Origin: Cohnella sp. WQ 127256
GTDB taxonomy: Bacteria > Bacillota > Bacilli > Paenibacillales > Paenibacillaceae
Direction of reading: 5' to 3'
Assembly (NCBI RefSeq): GCF_024519285.1
Contig: NZ_JAMZCY010000005.1
Location: 434,001 to 498,000 of the forward strand
DNA: 64,000 bases
Shown here piece after piece: positions 34,412 through 42,747 of this stretch. Position 1 is the stretch's first letter. Every line of letters starts with the position of its first letter. The notes under the pieces are model-generated. The model did no database searches. It saw only the letters and a program-made list of their open reading frames with translations, and was not told the origin of the DNA. Both the position numbers and the translations under genes were made by a program.

Positions 34412-35889
34412 CAGAGCAAATTCGCCAAGTGGCGGTGCTAGGCGGCGGTATTACCGGGCTTAGCGCCGCTTTTTATTTATTGAAGCAAGCCAAGGAAAGT
34501 GGAGAAAAGGTTGCAGTAACGGTTTTCGAAGGCTCTGATCGACTAGGTGGCAGAGTGAATACTTTGCGCCGAGATGGATTCGTCATCGAACGAGGACCCG
34601 ACTCCTTCTTAGGGCGTAAGCTACCTATGATCGAATTAGCACGCGAGCTTGGCATCGATGGGGAGCTTACAGGGACAAATCCAGAAGCGAAAAAAACGTA
34701 TATTTCGATGGATGGGAAGCTTCATCCGATGCCGGAAGGGCTCACGTTGGGTATCCCCTCCGATCAGGAGAAGTTTGGTAAGACGGAATTAGTGTCTGAG
34801 GAAGGTAAGCTCCGTGCGCTAGAGGATCTAATTATCTCCTCAGAAGAAGATGCGGGTGATGAGTCTGTTGGAGCATTTCTTGAGCGTCGAATGGGTAAAG
34901 AAATGGTGGAGCGCATATTTGAACCGTTACTTGCAGGTATTCATGCCGGTGATTTGTACCGACTTGGCTTGCAGGCCACATTTCCTCAGTTCAAGCAGAT
35001 GGTGAGAGAGCACGGAAGCTTAATTGCTGGGACTCAAGCGACTCAGCAAGCAGCCGCAGCTAAAGCGAAGGAAAATCCGATTTCAAATGTTAATACAGCT
35101 GCCTTGAATGCGAATCAATTACCATCCACTGTCTTTATGACATTTCGGAACGGTTTGTCTACCCTTATTGAAGCATTAGAGTCGCGTCTAATAGCCGAAG
35201 AGTGCACGATAAGAGTAGGGGCGCAGGTAGAGACTATCGAACGAGTTTCAGGAGAAGATGCTAAAGCAAAGGAGTCCTATCGACTCGAGCTAGCTGATGG
35301 AACGTTAGTTGCTGTAGATGACGTACTGATCACTCTACCTGCCTATACAACAGCACAATTGCTTGCACCCCACATGGATGTAAGTGCGTTAACGAACATT
35401 CGATATGTCTCCGTTGCGAACATTGTCCTTGCTTACGATGAGGTCGGATTTAACCATGAGCTTAACGGTTCTGGATTTCTCGTACCTAAAGGTGAGCACA
35501 GGCATATTACAGCGAGTACGTGGACATCGTCCAAATGGCTTCATACAGCACCTAAAGGCAAAAGATTAATTCGTTGCTATGTCGGTCGCGCAGGGGACGA
35601 GCGAGGTGTTGAATTGAGCGATGAAGTATTGGCTGGGGTCGTTCAACGTGACTTGTATGATCTCATGGGCTTGACAGCGACTCCAATATTTGTTGAAATA
35701 ACTAGACTTCGTCACTCTATGCCGCAATATCCAATAGGACATATAGATGCGATAGCATCATTCCGAGAAAACATGAAAGATGAGCTTCCCGGCGTTCTAA
35801 CTACTGGAGCAGCTTTCGAAGGTGTTGGCTTACCGGATTGCATTGCTCAAGGGAAGCAAGCAGCAGAAGCTTTGCTAGCGAATCGTTAA
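34408..35889 (+). CDS. hemY: Coproporphyrinogen III oxidase, HemY type (CgoX)
   Basis: FAD-dependent oxidase that makes coproporphyrin III from coproporphyrinogen III, the step before HemH in this pathway. 493 residues. The N-terminal dinucleotide fold VAVLGGGITGLSAAFYL and the GxGRV-like LGGRVNT are present, as is the C-terminal FAD motif GVGLPDCIAQGKQAAE. A stretch around residues 210-240 (rich in Ala, Gln and Asn, between GTQATQQAAAAKAKENP and LPSTVFMTF) is an insertion, longer than in the B. subtilis enzyme. Product of a tightly linked hem operon. Confidence 0.94.
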   Translation: MTEQIRQVAVLGGGITGLSAAFYLLKQAKESGEKVAVTVFEGSDRLGGRVNTLRRDGFVIERGPDSFLGRKLPMIELARELGIDGELTGTNPEAKKTYISMDGKLHPMPEGLTLGIPSDQEKFGKTELVSEEGKLRALEDLIISSEEDAGDESVGAFLERRMGKEMVERIFEPLLAGIHAGDLYRLGLQATFPQFKQMVREHGSLIAGTQATQQAAAAKAKENPISNVNTAALNANQLPSTVFMTFRNGLSTLIEALESRLIAEECTIRVGAQVETIERVSGEDAKAKESYRLELADGTLVAVDDVLITLPAYTTAQLLAPHMDVSALTNIRYVSVANIVLAYDEVGFNHELNGSGFLVPKGEHRHITASTWTSSKWLHTAPKGKRLIRCYVGRAGDERGVELSDEVLAGVVQRDLYDLMGLTATPIFVEITRLRHSMPQYPIGHIDAIASFRENMKDELPGVLTTGAAFEGVGLPDCIAQGKQAAEALLANR

Positions 35890-35914
35890 CCAATTAGCAG
35901 GGAGCTACATCTTA

Positions 35915-37171
35915 ATGGAAACGATAGATCAACTAGACCGGTTTCGGCGAACAGCGCTGCTCCCAGAAGAAGCACAGAAGCTCATTCTAGATCGGGTTAG
36001 CCCACTTTCATCTGAATGTGTCCCATTAGCTGAAGCATGGGGGAGGAGGTTGGGGGAGCGTCTTGTCGCTCCTCATCCTTTTCCGCCGTTTCGTCGATCC
36101 GGAATGGATGGTTATGCGGTTCGTGTGGGGGATCTGGCACAAGCAACTTCAACAGCACCCGTTTCTTTGACCGTCTTGGAGTCATTACCCGCAGGTGTTG
36201 TTCCTTTGTATGCACTTCACTCCGGAGAGGCGACAAGGATCATGACAGGCGGGATGGTGCCGGAAGGTGCGGATGCCGTTGTGATGCTGGAAATGACAAC
36301 AGTAGAGGAGAGAGAAGGGCAATCCTTCGTCTCGATATCGAAGAGTGTTCCTGTCGGCTTAAATATTGCGGAGATCGGCTGTGAGATTAAGCAGGATGAA
36401 GTTTTATTACCAGTGGGCCAAGTAATCGGGTCCGGTGAGTCCGCCCTGCTAGCCTCTTGTGGGTTTGCAGAAGTAGCCGTGATGAGGCGACCGCGCATCG
36501 GGATACTCTCAACTGGTAGCGAATTACTGGAGGTGGACGAGCCTTTGCTTCCGGCAAAAATTCGGAATAGCAACGCTCCGATGCTGGCTGCATTAATCAG
36601 GGAATGTGGCGGCGAGCCCGTGATGCTTGGTAAGGTTCCAGATGAGGCGACCTCTGCCCAAGCAATAATTAGGCAAGGTCTACAAGCTTGTGATTTGCTG
36701 TTGACCTCTGGTGGCGTGTCCGTCGGGGATTATGATGTCATGGTTGATGTTCTCGCTGCATCAGAAGTAGAGCTGCTGTTTAACAAAATCGCGATGCGCC
36801 CAGGCAGTCCGACGACGGTTGCCCGACTTCATAACAAGCTAATCATCGCGCTTTCCGGAAATCCTGGTGCTTGCTTCGTTGGTTTTCATTTATTTGCCTC
36901 ACTCGCTCTTAAAGCGATGCAACAAGTGGCTCAGCCTTGCTTGCAACGCTTTAAGGCTTATTTAGGAACGGATTTTCTTAAAGTTAATGCTTACCGTAGA
37001 TACATCCGAGCTCGAATAGAGCTACGAGACGGAACGATATGGGCTATACCAACTGGCGACGACAAATCAAGCCTCATGACCACGATTGTGAATGCAGATT
37101 GTCTGATCGAGATTCCTCCATTGAAGGAAGGTCTGAATAAAGGACATCTAGTTACGGCGTGGAAATTGTGA
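35915..37171 (+). CDS. moeA: Molybdopterin molybdenumtransferase
   Basis: Inserts molybdate into adenylylated molybdopterin. 418 residues with the four-domain MoeA layout: N-terminal SGMDGYAVR motif (about residues 66-74), GxxxRIMTGGMVPEGADAVV (about 107-126), and the central MoaB/Mog-like domain with GILSTGSELLE and TSGGVSVGDYDVM, then a PGSPT and a GNPG site. AGGGAG precedes the ATG. It sits 25 bases after hemY, probably on the same transcript, with mobB next; the presence of both suggests a molybdoenzyme such as nitrate reductase or formate dehydrogenase elsewhere. Confidence 0.95.
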   Translation: METIDQLDRFRRTALLPEEAQKLILDRVSPLSSECVPLAEAWGRRLGERLVAPHPFPPFRRSGMDGYAVRVGDLAQATSTAPVSLTVLESLPAGVVPLYALHSGEATRIMTGGMVPEGADAVVMLEMTTVEEREGQSFVSISKSVPVGLNIAEIGCEIKQDEVLLPVGQVIGSGESALLASCGFAEVAVMRRPRIGILSTGSELLEVDEPLLPAKIRNSNAPMLAALIRECGGEPVMLGKVPDEATSAQAIIRQGLQACDLLLTSGGVSVGDYDVMVDVLAASEVELLFNKIAMRPGSPTTVARLHNKLIIALSGNPGACFVGFHLFASLALKAMQQVAQPCLQRFKAYLGTDFLKVNAYRRYIRARIELRDGTIWAIPTGDDKSSLMTTIVNADCLIEIPPLKEGLNKGHLVTAWKL

Positions 37172-37188
37172 TGTGAGGGGGGAGAAAC

Positions 37189-37692
37189 GTGCAAATCCTA
37201 CAAGTTGTTGGTTACAAAAATGCGGGCAAAACAACACTAACGTGCGAAATCATTCGGTTGTTAACCTCAAAAGGCAATCAAGTCGGAAGCTTAAAGCATG
37301 ATGTCCATCATTTCGAACCTGACATCCCGAGCAAAGACACTTGGCAGCATAGGCAAGCCGGTGCATATGTAACGGCTATTACATCGCCAGCTCGTACAGC
37401 TTGGGTGCAGGAGCGGTCGACACCCATAGAGCAGCTAGTGTCTGAGATGGAAGCACGTACTCTCGATTATTTAATTATCGAAGGCTTTAAATCTGCGCCA
37501 TACCCCAAGCTTGTCCTTATTCGTAAGGAAGAGGACTTGGACCTCTTAAAGTTATCAAACATTCAAGCGGTATGTATTCGCGAGCCGAACGAGGTTATAG
37601 AAGCTGCGGTTGTCGCACAGAAACTTCCTCTCATTATTCAATCGGATACTCTATCATTTGCTGGTATACTTAAGGTAGTCTTCAATTCATAA
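37189..37692 (+). CDS. mobB: Molybdopterin-guanine dinucleotide biosynthesis adaptor MobB
   Basis: GTP-binding protein of 167 residues that assists MobA in forming the guanine dinucleotide cofactor. P-loop GYKNAGKTTL (about residues 7-16), a switch-like KHDVHHFEPD with DTWQHRQAGA, which is the typical MobB second motif, and LIIEGFK. Start is GTG 37189 after GGGGGGAG. It directly follows moeA and ends 40 bases before the helicase gene. Confidence 0.93.
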   Translation: MQILQVVGYKNAGKTTLTCEIIRLLTSKGNQVGSLKHDVHHFEPDIPSKDTWQHRQAGAYVTAITSPARTAWVQERSTPIEQLVSEMEARTLDYLIIEGFKSAPYPKLVLIRKEEDLDLLKLSNIQAVCIREPNEVIEAAVVAQKLPLIIQSDTLSFAGILKVVFNS

Positions 37693-37734
37693 TCATAATA
37701 AATCAGATATCGTAGAATAGGATAACGACTTCAA

Positions 37735-39966
37735 ATGGATTTTTTCTCACTTAAGGAAAGTGAAATCGGCGTCGCTCTGAATGAAGTCCAACAGCAAGCT
37801 GTGACTCATACGGAAGGCGCCTTACTGCTTCTTGCCTCTCCCGGTTCAGGAAAGACGACAACAATCATTATGCGAATCGGCTATTTGATCGAAGTGAAAG
37901 GTGTATCCTTCTCACGGATTAAGGCTGTTACATTCAGTAGGGCTTCGGCACAGGATATGAAAGAACGGTTTAGACGCTTTTTCCCGAAGTTAGGTCATCA
38001 AACACCTGATTTCTCCACAATTCATAGCCTTGCATTCGAGGTGGTAAGGGAGCATTTTCACAATAAGAGAACCTCCTATCGAATGATCGAAAATAATACT
38101 GAGCTCGCGAGTGGGCAAGGGAACTATGAGGGCAATGGTCAAGCTGTTCCATTAAACAAGACAAGAATCCTCAGGGATTTATATAAAAGAATTAACAACG
38201 ATAATATTACGGATGATCAGATGGAGGATTTGACCAGCTATATTAGCTTTATCAAAAATAAGCTAATCCCCTTGGATCAGCTGTCTCAAGCTAAGTGTGA
38301 CGTTCCAAAAGCAGAACAGATTTTCAAGGAATATGAGCATTTCAAACAATCGGGTACGGCCCAACTGCTCGTCGATTTCGACGATATGCTAACCATCGCA
38401 CACAAGGCATTCTCGAAGGATACTTCGCTGCTTCGGAAGTTTCAACGTCGTTATGATTATGTGTTAACAGATGAAAGCCAAGATACATCGCTTGTTCAGC
38501 ATGCGATTATTGAGCAGCTTGTTCAAGCGCATGGCAATTTGTGTGTCGTGGCGGACGATGACCAGTCCATTTACACATGGCGTGCGGCGGAGCCTCAATA
38601 TTTGCTTGATTTCAAACAGGTGTACAAGGATGCTGCCATTCTGAAAATGGAGCAAAATTATCGTTCCTCTCCGAATATCGTAGACGTGGCGAACCGCTTC
38701 ATCAAGCGCAACAAAAACCGCTACGACAAAAACATGTTCACGCTGAATCCGCAACATACGCCCATTACGATTACGGGGCTGCCGGACTATAAATATCAAG
38801 CGAAATATGTGGTGGAGAAAATCGCACATAAGAATGACTTGAATGAGGTAGCTGTGCTTTACCGTAACAACTCTTCTTCAATTATGTTAATGAATGCATT
38901 AGATCGAGCGAGCATTCCTTTCTATATGAAGGATGGGGACAATCGTTTTTTCTCCCATTGGGTTGTGGAGGATATTTTGAATTTCATGCGAATGACCTTT
39001 AACGATAGACGTCCCGATATTTTAGAGAAGATTCATACGAAATTTAATGCTTACATTACAAAGCAACAAATGAACATGCTTATTGAGCTAAATGAGGATA
39101 CGGACGACTCTGTTTTTGATCGATTGCTTAAGCATATTCCCTTACAAGAATATCAGATTAAACAAATAGAAGCAGGAAAAGAAACCATCCAACAGCTGCA
39201 AGGTGCAAAGCCTCAGCATGTGATCCAGACAATACGAGATAAGCTAGGGTACGATAAAGCGATCGAGAAAATGTGCGAACGGTTAGGTTTTCGTAAGGAG
39301 TATCTCATCGGGATATTGAATACGTTAGAGGAAATTGCGGAGCCATTGAACACGATGGAGGAATTCGCTAAGCGGTTGAAATATTTAGAGCAAAGCATGA
39401 AAAATTCCAAGTTCAATAATAACGGAAGCGCCGTAACGTTATCTACTCTTCATAGTTCAAAGGGGCTGGAGTTCGAATACGTCTATATGATCGACTTGGT
39501 AGAGGGTGTTATTCCTTCAAGCGATGATCACAAAAAGTTTGAAAAAGGTCAGCTTGAGGAAATGGAGGAGGCTGTTCGGCTTTTCTATGTGGGAATGACC
39601 CGGGCCAAACAGCAGTTAGAGCTGCTGTCGTACAAAATGAGAGATGGGGAGCAAGTCCAAACTTCTCAATTCGTGACGAACGTGCAGCACATTCAGAATC
39701 CCCCGAAGGATATCCCAAGTCAGCAAGCTGTTGGAACGAAGGTTCGCCAGCTCAAGCCCAAGGCTTCGGTTCCCTACAATCCGAATGCGTTAAAGGATAT
39801 CGAACAATTCGTAGCCGGTAGCAAAGTTCAGCATCGTGTTTTCGGTAGCGGTGATATCGTTCTGGTCGATGGAGATAGCGTAGAGATTGAATTTCAGGCA
39901 GAGACCAAAAGGTTATCCGTTAACATCTGTATAGAGATGGGGTTATTGGAGCCCCATTCGTCATGA
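37735..39966 (+). CDS. UvrD/PcrA-type superfamily 1A DNA helicase
   Basis: ATP-driven 3'-5' helicase of 743 residues. Motif I is LASPGSGKTTT (about 33-43), motif Ia KAVTFSRASAQDM, motif II LTDESQD (DExQ-box variant with Ser), motif III VVADDDQSIYTWRAAEP, motif IV LKMEQNYRSS, motif V TLHSSKGLEFEYV with VIP, and motif VI VRLFYVGMTRAKQQL. A C-terminal small domain with KVQHRVFGSGDIVLVDGDSVEIEF resembles the end of PcrA and probably binds RNA polymerase or other partners. It is nearer in look to the YjcD-like helicases than to housekeeping PcrA. The ribosome binding site is weak. It ends convergent with the ABC-2 genes with a six-base overlap. Confidence 0.88.
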   Translation: MDFFSLKESEIGVALNEVQQQAVTHTEGALLLLASPGSGKTTTIIMRIGYLIEVKGVSFSRIKAVTFSRASAQDMKERFRRFFPKLGHQTPDFSTIHSLAFEVVREHFHNKRTSYRMIENNTELASGQGNYEGNGQAVPLNKTRILRDLYKRINNDNITDDQMEDLTSYISFIKNKLIPLDQLSQAKCDVPKAEQIFKEYEHFKQSGTAQLLVDFDDMLTIAHKAFSKDTSLLRKFQRRYDYVLTDESQDTSLVQHAIIEQLVQAHGNLCVVADDDQSIYTWRAAEPQYLLDFKQVYKDAAILKMEQNYRSSPNIVDVANRFIKRNKNRYDKNMFTLNPQHTPITITGLPDYKYQAKYVVEKIAHKNDLNEVAVLYRNNSSSIMLMNALDRASIPFYMKDGDNRFFSHWVVEDILNFMRMTFNDRRPDILEKIHTKFNAYITKQQMNMLIELNEDTDDSVFDRLLKHIPLQEYQIKQIEAGKETIQQLQGAKPQHVIQTIRDKLGYDKAIEKMCERLGFRKEYLIGILNTLEEIAEPLNTMEEFAKRLKYLEQSMKNSKFNNNGSAVTLSTLHSSKGLEFEYVYMIDLVEGVIPSSDDHKKFEKGQLEEMEEAVRLFYVGMTRAKQQLELLSYKMRDGEQVQTSQFVTNVQHIQNPPKDIPSQQAVGTKVRQLKPKASVPYNPNALKDIEQFVAGSKVQHRVFGSGDIVLVDGDSVEIEFQAETKRLSVNICIEMGLLEPHSS

Positions 39967-40743
39967 TCCGGTAGAACGATAGTGTCGGACTCCGAATCTC
40001 CACAGAAGCAGACAAGGTATGATGAAGACACATCCTGCAAGAGGTGACAGCATGTACAGGACTGGACTGCCTTCTGTTCGGTCCAGTATATACATCAGTG
40101 GCAAATAATTGACGCAACCAAAAGGGATGACATACGTGAAGAAACGGGTAACCCACTTCTGATATATATTTAGCGGGTACTGCGCCATTTCTCTGCCGCC
40201 ATCGGTGAAAATGCTTGAGATTTCTAGTCCTTGGATCGTCCAGAAGCACATTGTTGCCATTAAGATAAATATACCTGTAAAAATAAAGACGCCGCTCATA
40301 ATCATGAGAATCAGGGTAACTATTTTCGCGAATGTCCAATCCATGTGGATTTGACTAACCGCCCATGCTAGCACGAGTACACTTTGTAGCAGTCGTCCTA
40401 TTCGAGTGAATTCGAACTTGGATCCGAGTACCTGAAGGACGGTATTCCTTGGACGTACGAGCAGTCGGTCGAACTCTCCATTAATAACTAAGCTGGAGAA
40501 CATATCGAAGCCACGAGCAAAGCATTCACTAAGGGCAAAGGCCATATGAATAACGCTAAACACAAGGGCAACCTCATAGAAATCCCAGCCTCTGATTTGT
40601 CCAAATCTCTCGAACATGAAGTAAAGCCCAGCGAACACGGAGAAGGGGATAAAAAACTGGCCAAATGATAGTAGCCAGAAAGATGTGCGATACTGCATCT
40701 GTGATTTGAACAAAATGAGCAGGTATTTGCCGAACAGTCTCAT
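39961..40743 (-). CDS. ABC-2 type transporter permease (DUF990 family)
   Basis: A 260-residue membrane protein with six predicted helices and few charged loops. The segment NGEFDRLLVRPRNTVLQVLGSKFEFTRIGR is typical of the DUF990 ABC-2 permeases that occur as pairs with one ATPase. It is the third gene of a minus-strand operon with a second permease and an ATPase. Export of an unknown molecule is the likely role; linkage does not identify it. Its end overlaps the convergent helicase gene by six bases. Confidence 0.75.
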   Translation of the reverse strand: MRLFGKYLLILFKSQMQYRTSFWLLSFGQFFIPFSVFAGLYFMFERFGQIRGWDFYEVALVFSVIHMAFALSECFARGFDMFSSLVINGEFDRLLVRPRNTVLQVLGSKFEFTRIGRLLQSVLVLAWAVSQIHMDWTFAKIVTLILMIMSGVFIFTGIFILMATMCFWTIQGLEISSIFTDGGREMAQYPLNIYQKWVTRFFTYVIPFGCVNYLPLMYILDRTEGSPVLYMLSPLAGCVFIIPCLLLWRFGVRHYRSTGS

Positions 40744-40748
40744 TTTCC

Positions 40749-41552
40749 TTACCCTCCTTGTACAACGACTCTTCGAAGGGCTTTACCCATCGTATATTTT
40801 CCTAATGCGACTAACACGGTGAGCCACAATAGCTGAAGCGGGATGATCTTCAATGCTTCACTTGTAGAAATATGTCCTGAATACACGCGGAAAGGAAAAT
40901 CTGCGGTTAATCGAAAAGGGAGAACGTTTACGATAGCTTGAAGCCAATCGGGCATCAATGGAACGGGAATGATCATTCCTGCTAGGAATTCTCCGATGAC
41001 CGAGAACATAAGCAGTGAGCCAGCAGCGGACATCGTTACAAAGGTAGAAATGTAGATGAGCATGGAGATGGAGATGATGATGAATAGTCCAAGAATAAGG
41101 GTGATAACGAATAATAAAGCTGTGACAGCATCGACAGGCATTGAAAGTCGATAGGGTTGCGGTAAGAAAGCGGCGATGAGGATAACAGGAAAGCATCTTA
41201 GCATAGCACTCGCTAGGCGTTGTGCAAGCAGCTTAGCGTACCAGAAGCCATAAATACCAGTTGGGCGACATAATTCGTAGGCGATATTACCGCTCGTGAT
41301 AAGCTGAAACAGCTCATTGTCCCTGAACCAAAGCATGATTAGCGAGAGGAAAGCTTGCTGAAGCCATACATACGTAATAAGCTGCGGTAGAGAGATGGGT
41401 TGGGTGACAAGCGCTTGGCTGTAGAAAGCTTCGAATACCATAATGAGGATGAAGCCCCAGAAAAATTGCGTGGCAAGTCCTGCAAGTGCGGCGGAACGAT
41501 ACTGGAGACCATTGACGAGACGCAATCGGAATACGGAGACATAGGCTTTCAT
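40749..41552 (-). CDS. ABC-2 type transporter permease, partner subunit
   Basis: A 267-residue membrane protein with about six helices. A short basic N-terminus, a first helix LAGLATQFFWGFILIMVFEAFY, and the loop SGNIAYELCRPTGIYGFWYAKLL match the partner permease of DUF990 systems. Its start overlaps the ATPase gene by four bases and its end lies five bases before the other permease start, so the three are one operon and presumably one exporter. Confidence 0.78.
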   Translation of the reverse strand: MKAYVSVFRLRLVNGLQYRSAALAGLATQFFWGFILIMVFEAFYSQALVTQPISLPQLITYVWLQQAFLSLIMLWFRDNELFQLITSGNIAYELCRPTGIYGFWYAKLLAQRLASAMLRCFPVILIAAFLPQPYRLSMPVDAVTALLFVITLILGLFIIISISMLIYISTFVTMSAAGSLLMFSVIGEFLAGMIIPVPLMPDWLQAIVNVLPFRLTADFPFRVYSGHISTSEALKIIPLQLLWLTVLVALGKYTMGKALRRVVVQGG

Positions 41553-42364
41553 GTGATCTGGTACTCCTTGTACATACGGACGATGATTTCCTCAATTGTA
41601 GGAATAGAGGCTGCGGAGTCTTCCACATACTGGTCTCTCAATGTGTTTAAATTTCCATCGAAGAGTAATTTTCCTTTACCAATGAGTAGAATTCGATGGG
41701 CAAGCGCTTCGATATCGTTCATGTCATGGGTAGTAAGGATGACAGTTACACCCTTCTCCTTGTTAATCCGTGTAATGAATTTTCTGACTGCGATTTTGGA
41801 GACGGCGTCAAGCCCAATCGTTGGCTCATCGAGGAACAGAATGCTGGGGCTATGCAGGAGCGAGGCTGCGATCTCGCAGCGCATTCGTTGACCAAGGCTT
41901 AACTGTCGAACGGGAGTACGAATAATATCCTCAAGATCTAGTGTTTCTGTAAGTAACTTAAGATTACTTCGATACTCTTCTTCCGGCACATCGTAGATAT
42001 CGCGTAGTAGCTCAAAGGAATCGATGACGGGCACATCCCACCACAGCTGGGATCTTTGTCCGAATACGACACCAATGTTCTTCACGTAAGCAACGCGGTC
42101 AAGCCACGGTGTGTAGCCCATGATGCTGCAAGTACCCTGATCCGGTACGAGTATACCGCTCATTACTTTAATCGTCGTAGATTTTCCAGCCCCATTCGGT
42201 CCGATATATCCTACGATTTCACCAGGTGCAATCGAGAAGGAAATATCGTTTAATGCCTCAACCTCTGTATACTCCCTACGAAATAACGCCTTAACTGCAC
42301 TTCGAACTCCTGAGGTTCTCTTCGCAACCTTGAAGCTCTTGCTAATTCCACTTACGGTTATCAA
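41549..42364 (-). CDS. ABC transporter ATP-binding protein (ABC-2 exporter)
   Basis: ATPase subunit of 271 residues. Walker A GPNGAGKST (after GEIVGYI), Q-loop near VVFGQRSQLWWDVP, signature LSLGQRMRCEIAASLLH, Walker B ILFLDEPTIGLD, and switch TTHDMNDIEALA. TTG 42364 is the likely start (MITVSGISKSF): AGGAGG (42372-42377 on the minus strand) lies seven bases before it. The longer frame to 42415 begins without such a site. A linker of about 30 residues after the first strand (KRTSGVRSAVKALFRREY) is usual for this subfamily. First gene of the exporter operon, with a cre-like site upstream. Confidence 0.88.
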   Translation of the reverse strand: MITVSGISKSFKVAKRTSGVRSAVKALFRREYTEVEALNDISFSIAPGEIVGYIGPNGAGKSTTIKVMSGILVPDQGTCSIMGYTPWLDRVAYVKNIGVVFGQRSQLWWDVPVIDSFELLRDIYDVPEEEYRSNLKLLTETLDLEDIIRTPVRQLSLGQRMRCEIAASLLHSPSILFLDEPTIGLDAVSKIAVRKFITRINKEKGVTVILTTHDMNDIEALAHRILLIGKGKLLFDGNLNTLRDQYVEDSAASIPTIEEIIVRMYKEYQIT

Positions 42365-42420
42365 TGGTTTATCCTCCTGATTGGAATAAAAACGAAAGGA
42401 AGAAGATATTAACACCTATC

Positions 42421-42434
42421 TGCAAACGTTGTCA
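42421..42434. promoter_or_regulatory. Candidate CcpA (cre) site before ABC-2 operon
   Basis: TGCAAACGTTGTCA matches the 14-base consensus TGWAANCGNTNWCA in all but one position. It lies 57-70 bases before the ATPase start, where it could overlap or adjoin the promoter and give carbon catabolite control. Confidence 0.45.
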
Positions 42435-42747
42435 ATATGGATTTGGACATTGCTTTTCTCTGCATCTCCCACCTAAGGGTTTTTAAACGGAAAATGGCAG
42501 GAGCTTGAGGCAGGAAGCGGCTGGAGATACCTATGTCCCGCGTACTGCCGCTTTAAGCTCCTGTTTAATCTTTCCTATTCAAAACCACTATCCATTTTTA
42601 TCCCCACATAGTAGAAATGATAACTTATCGCTGAAATCTTCCCTCTTTATAATAGAAGGATAGTAGTTACTTTCAATCTAGCAGTTCTTACAGCTCTTCC
42701 TCCTGCTATAATGAGATCACATTCCCCGAGAGGACGGGCGTCAACAG
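42435..42747. promoter_or_regulatory. Intergenic region with a long hairpin and promoters for the second YesM gene
   Basis: No gene is seen. CAGGAGCTT (42498-42506) pairs with AAGCTCCTG (42555-42563), and AAGCGGC (42515-42521) with GCCGCTT (42547-42553) inside it, forming a 66-base two-part hairpin followed by TTTAATCTTT. It could be a terminator left from a lost gene or a small structured RNA. Two -10 elements toward the kinase follow: TATAAT at 42648-42653 and the extended TGCTATAAT at 42714-42722; the second is only 26 bases before the ATG. Confidence 0.5.

Noticed and set aside
35997..36593. Several open frames on both strands inside moeA
   Set aside because: They are shadows of a gene with all MoeA motifs; none has an independent start signal.
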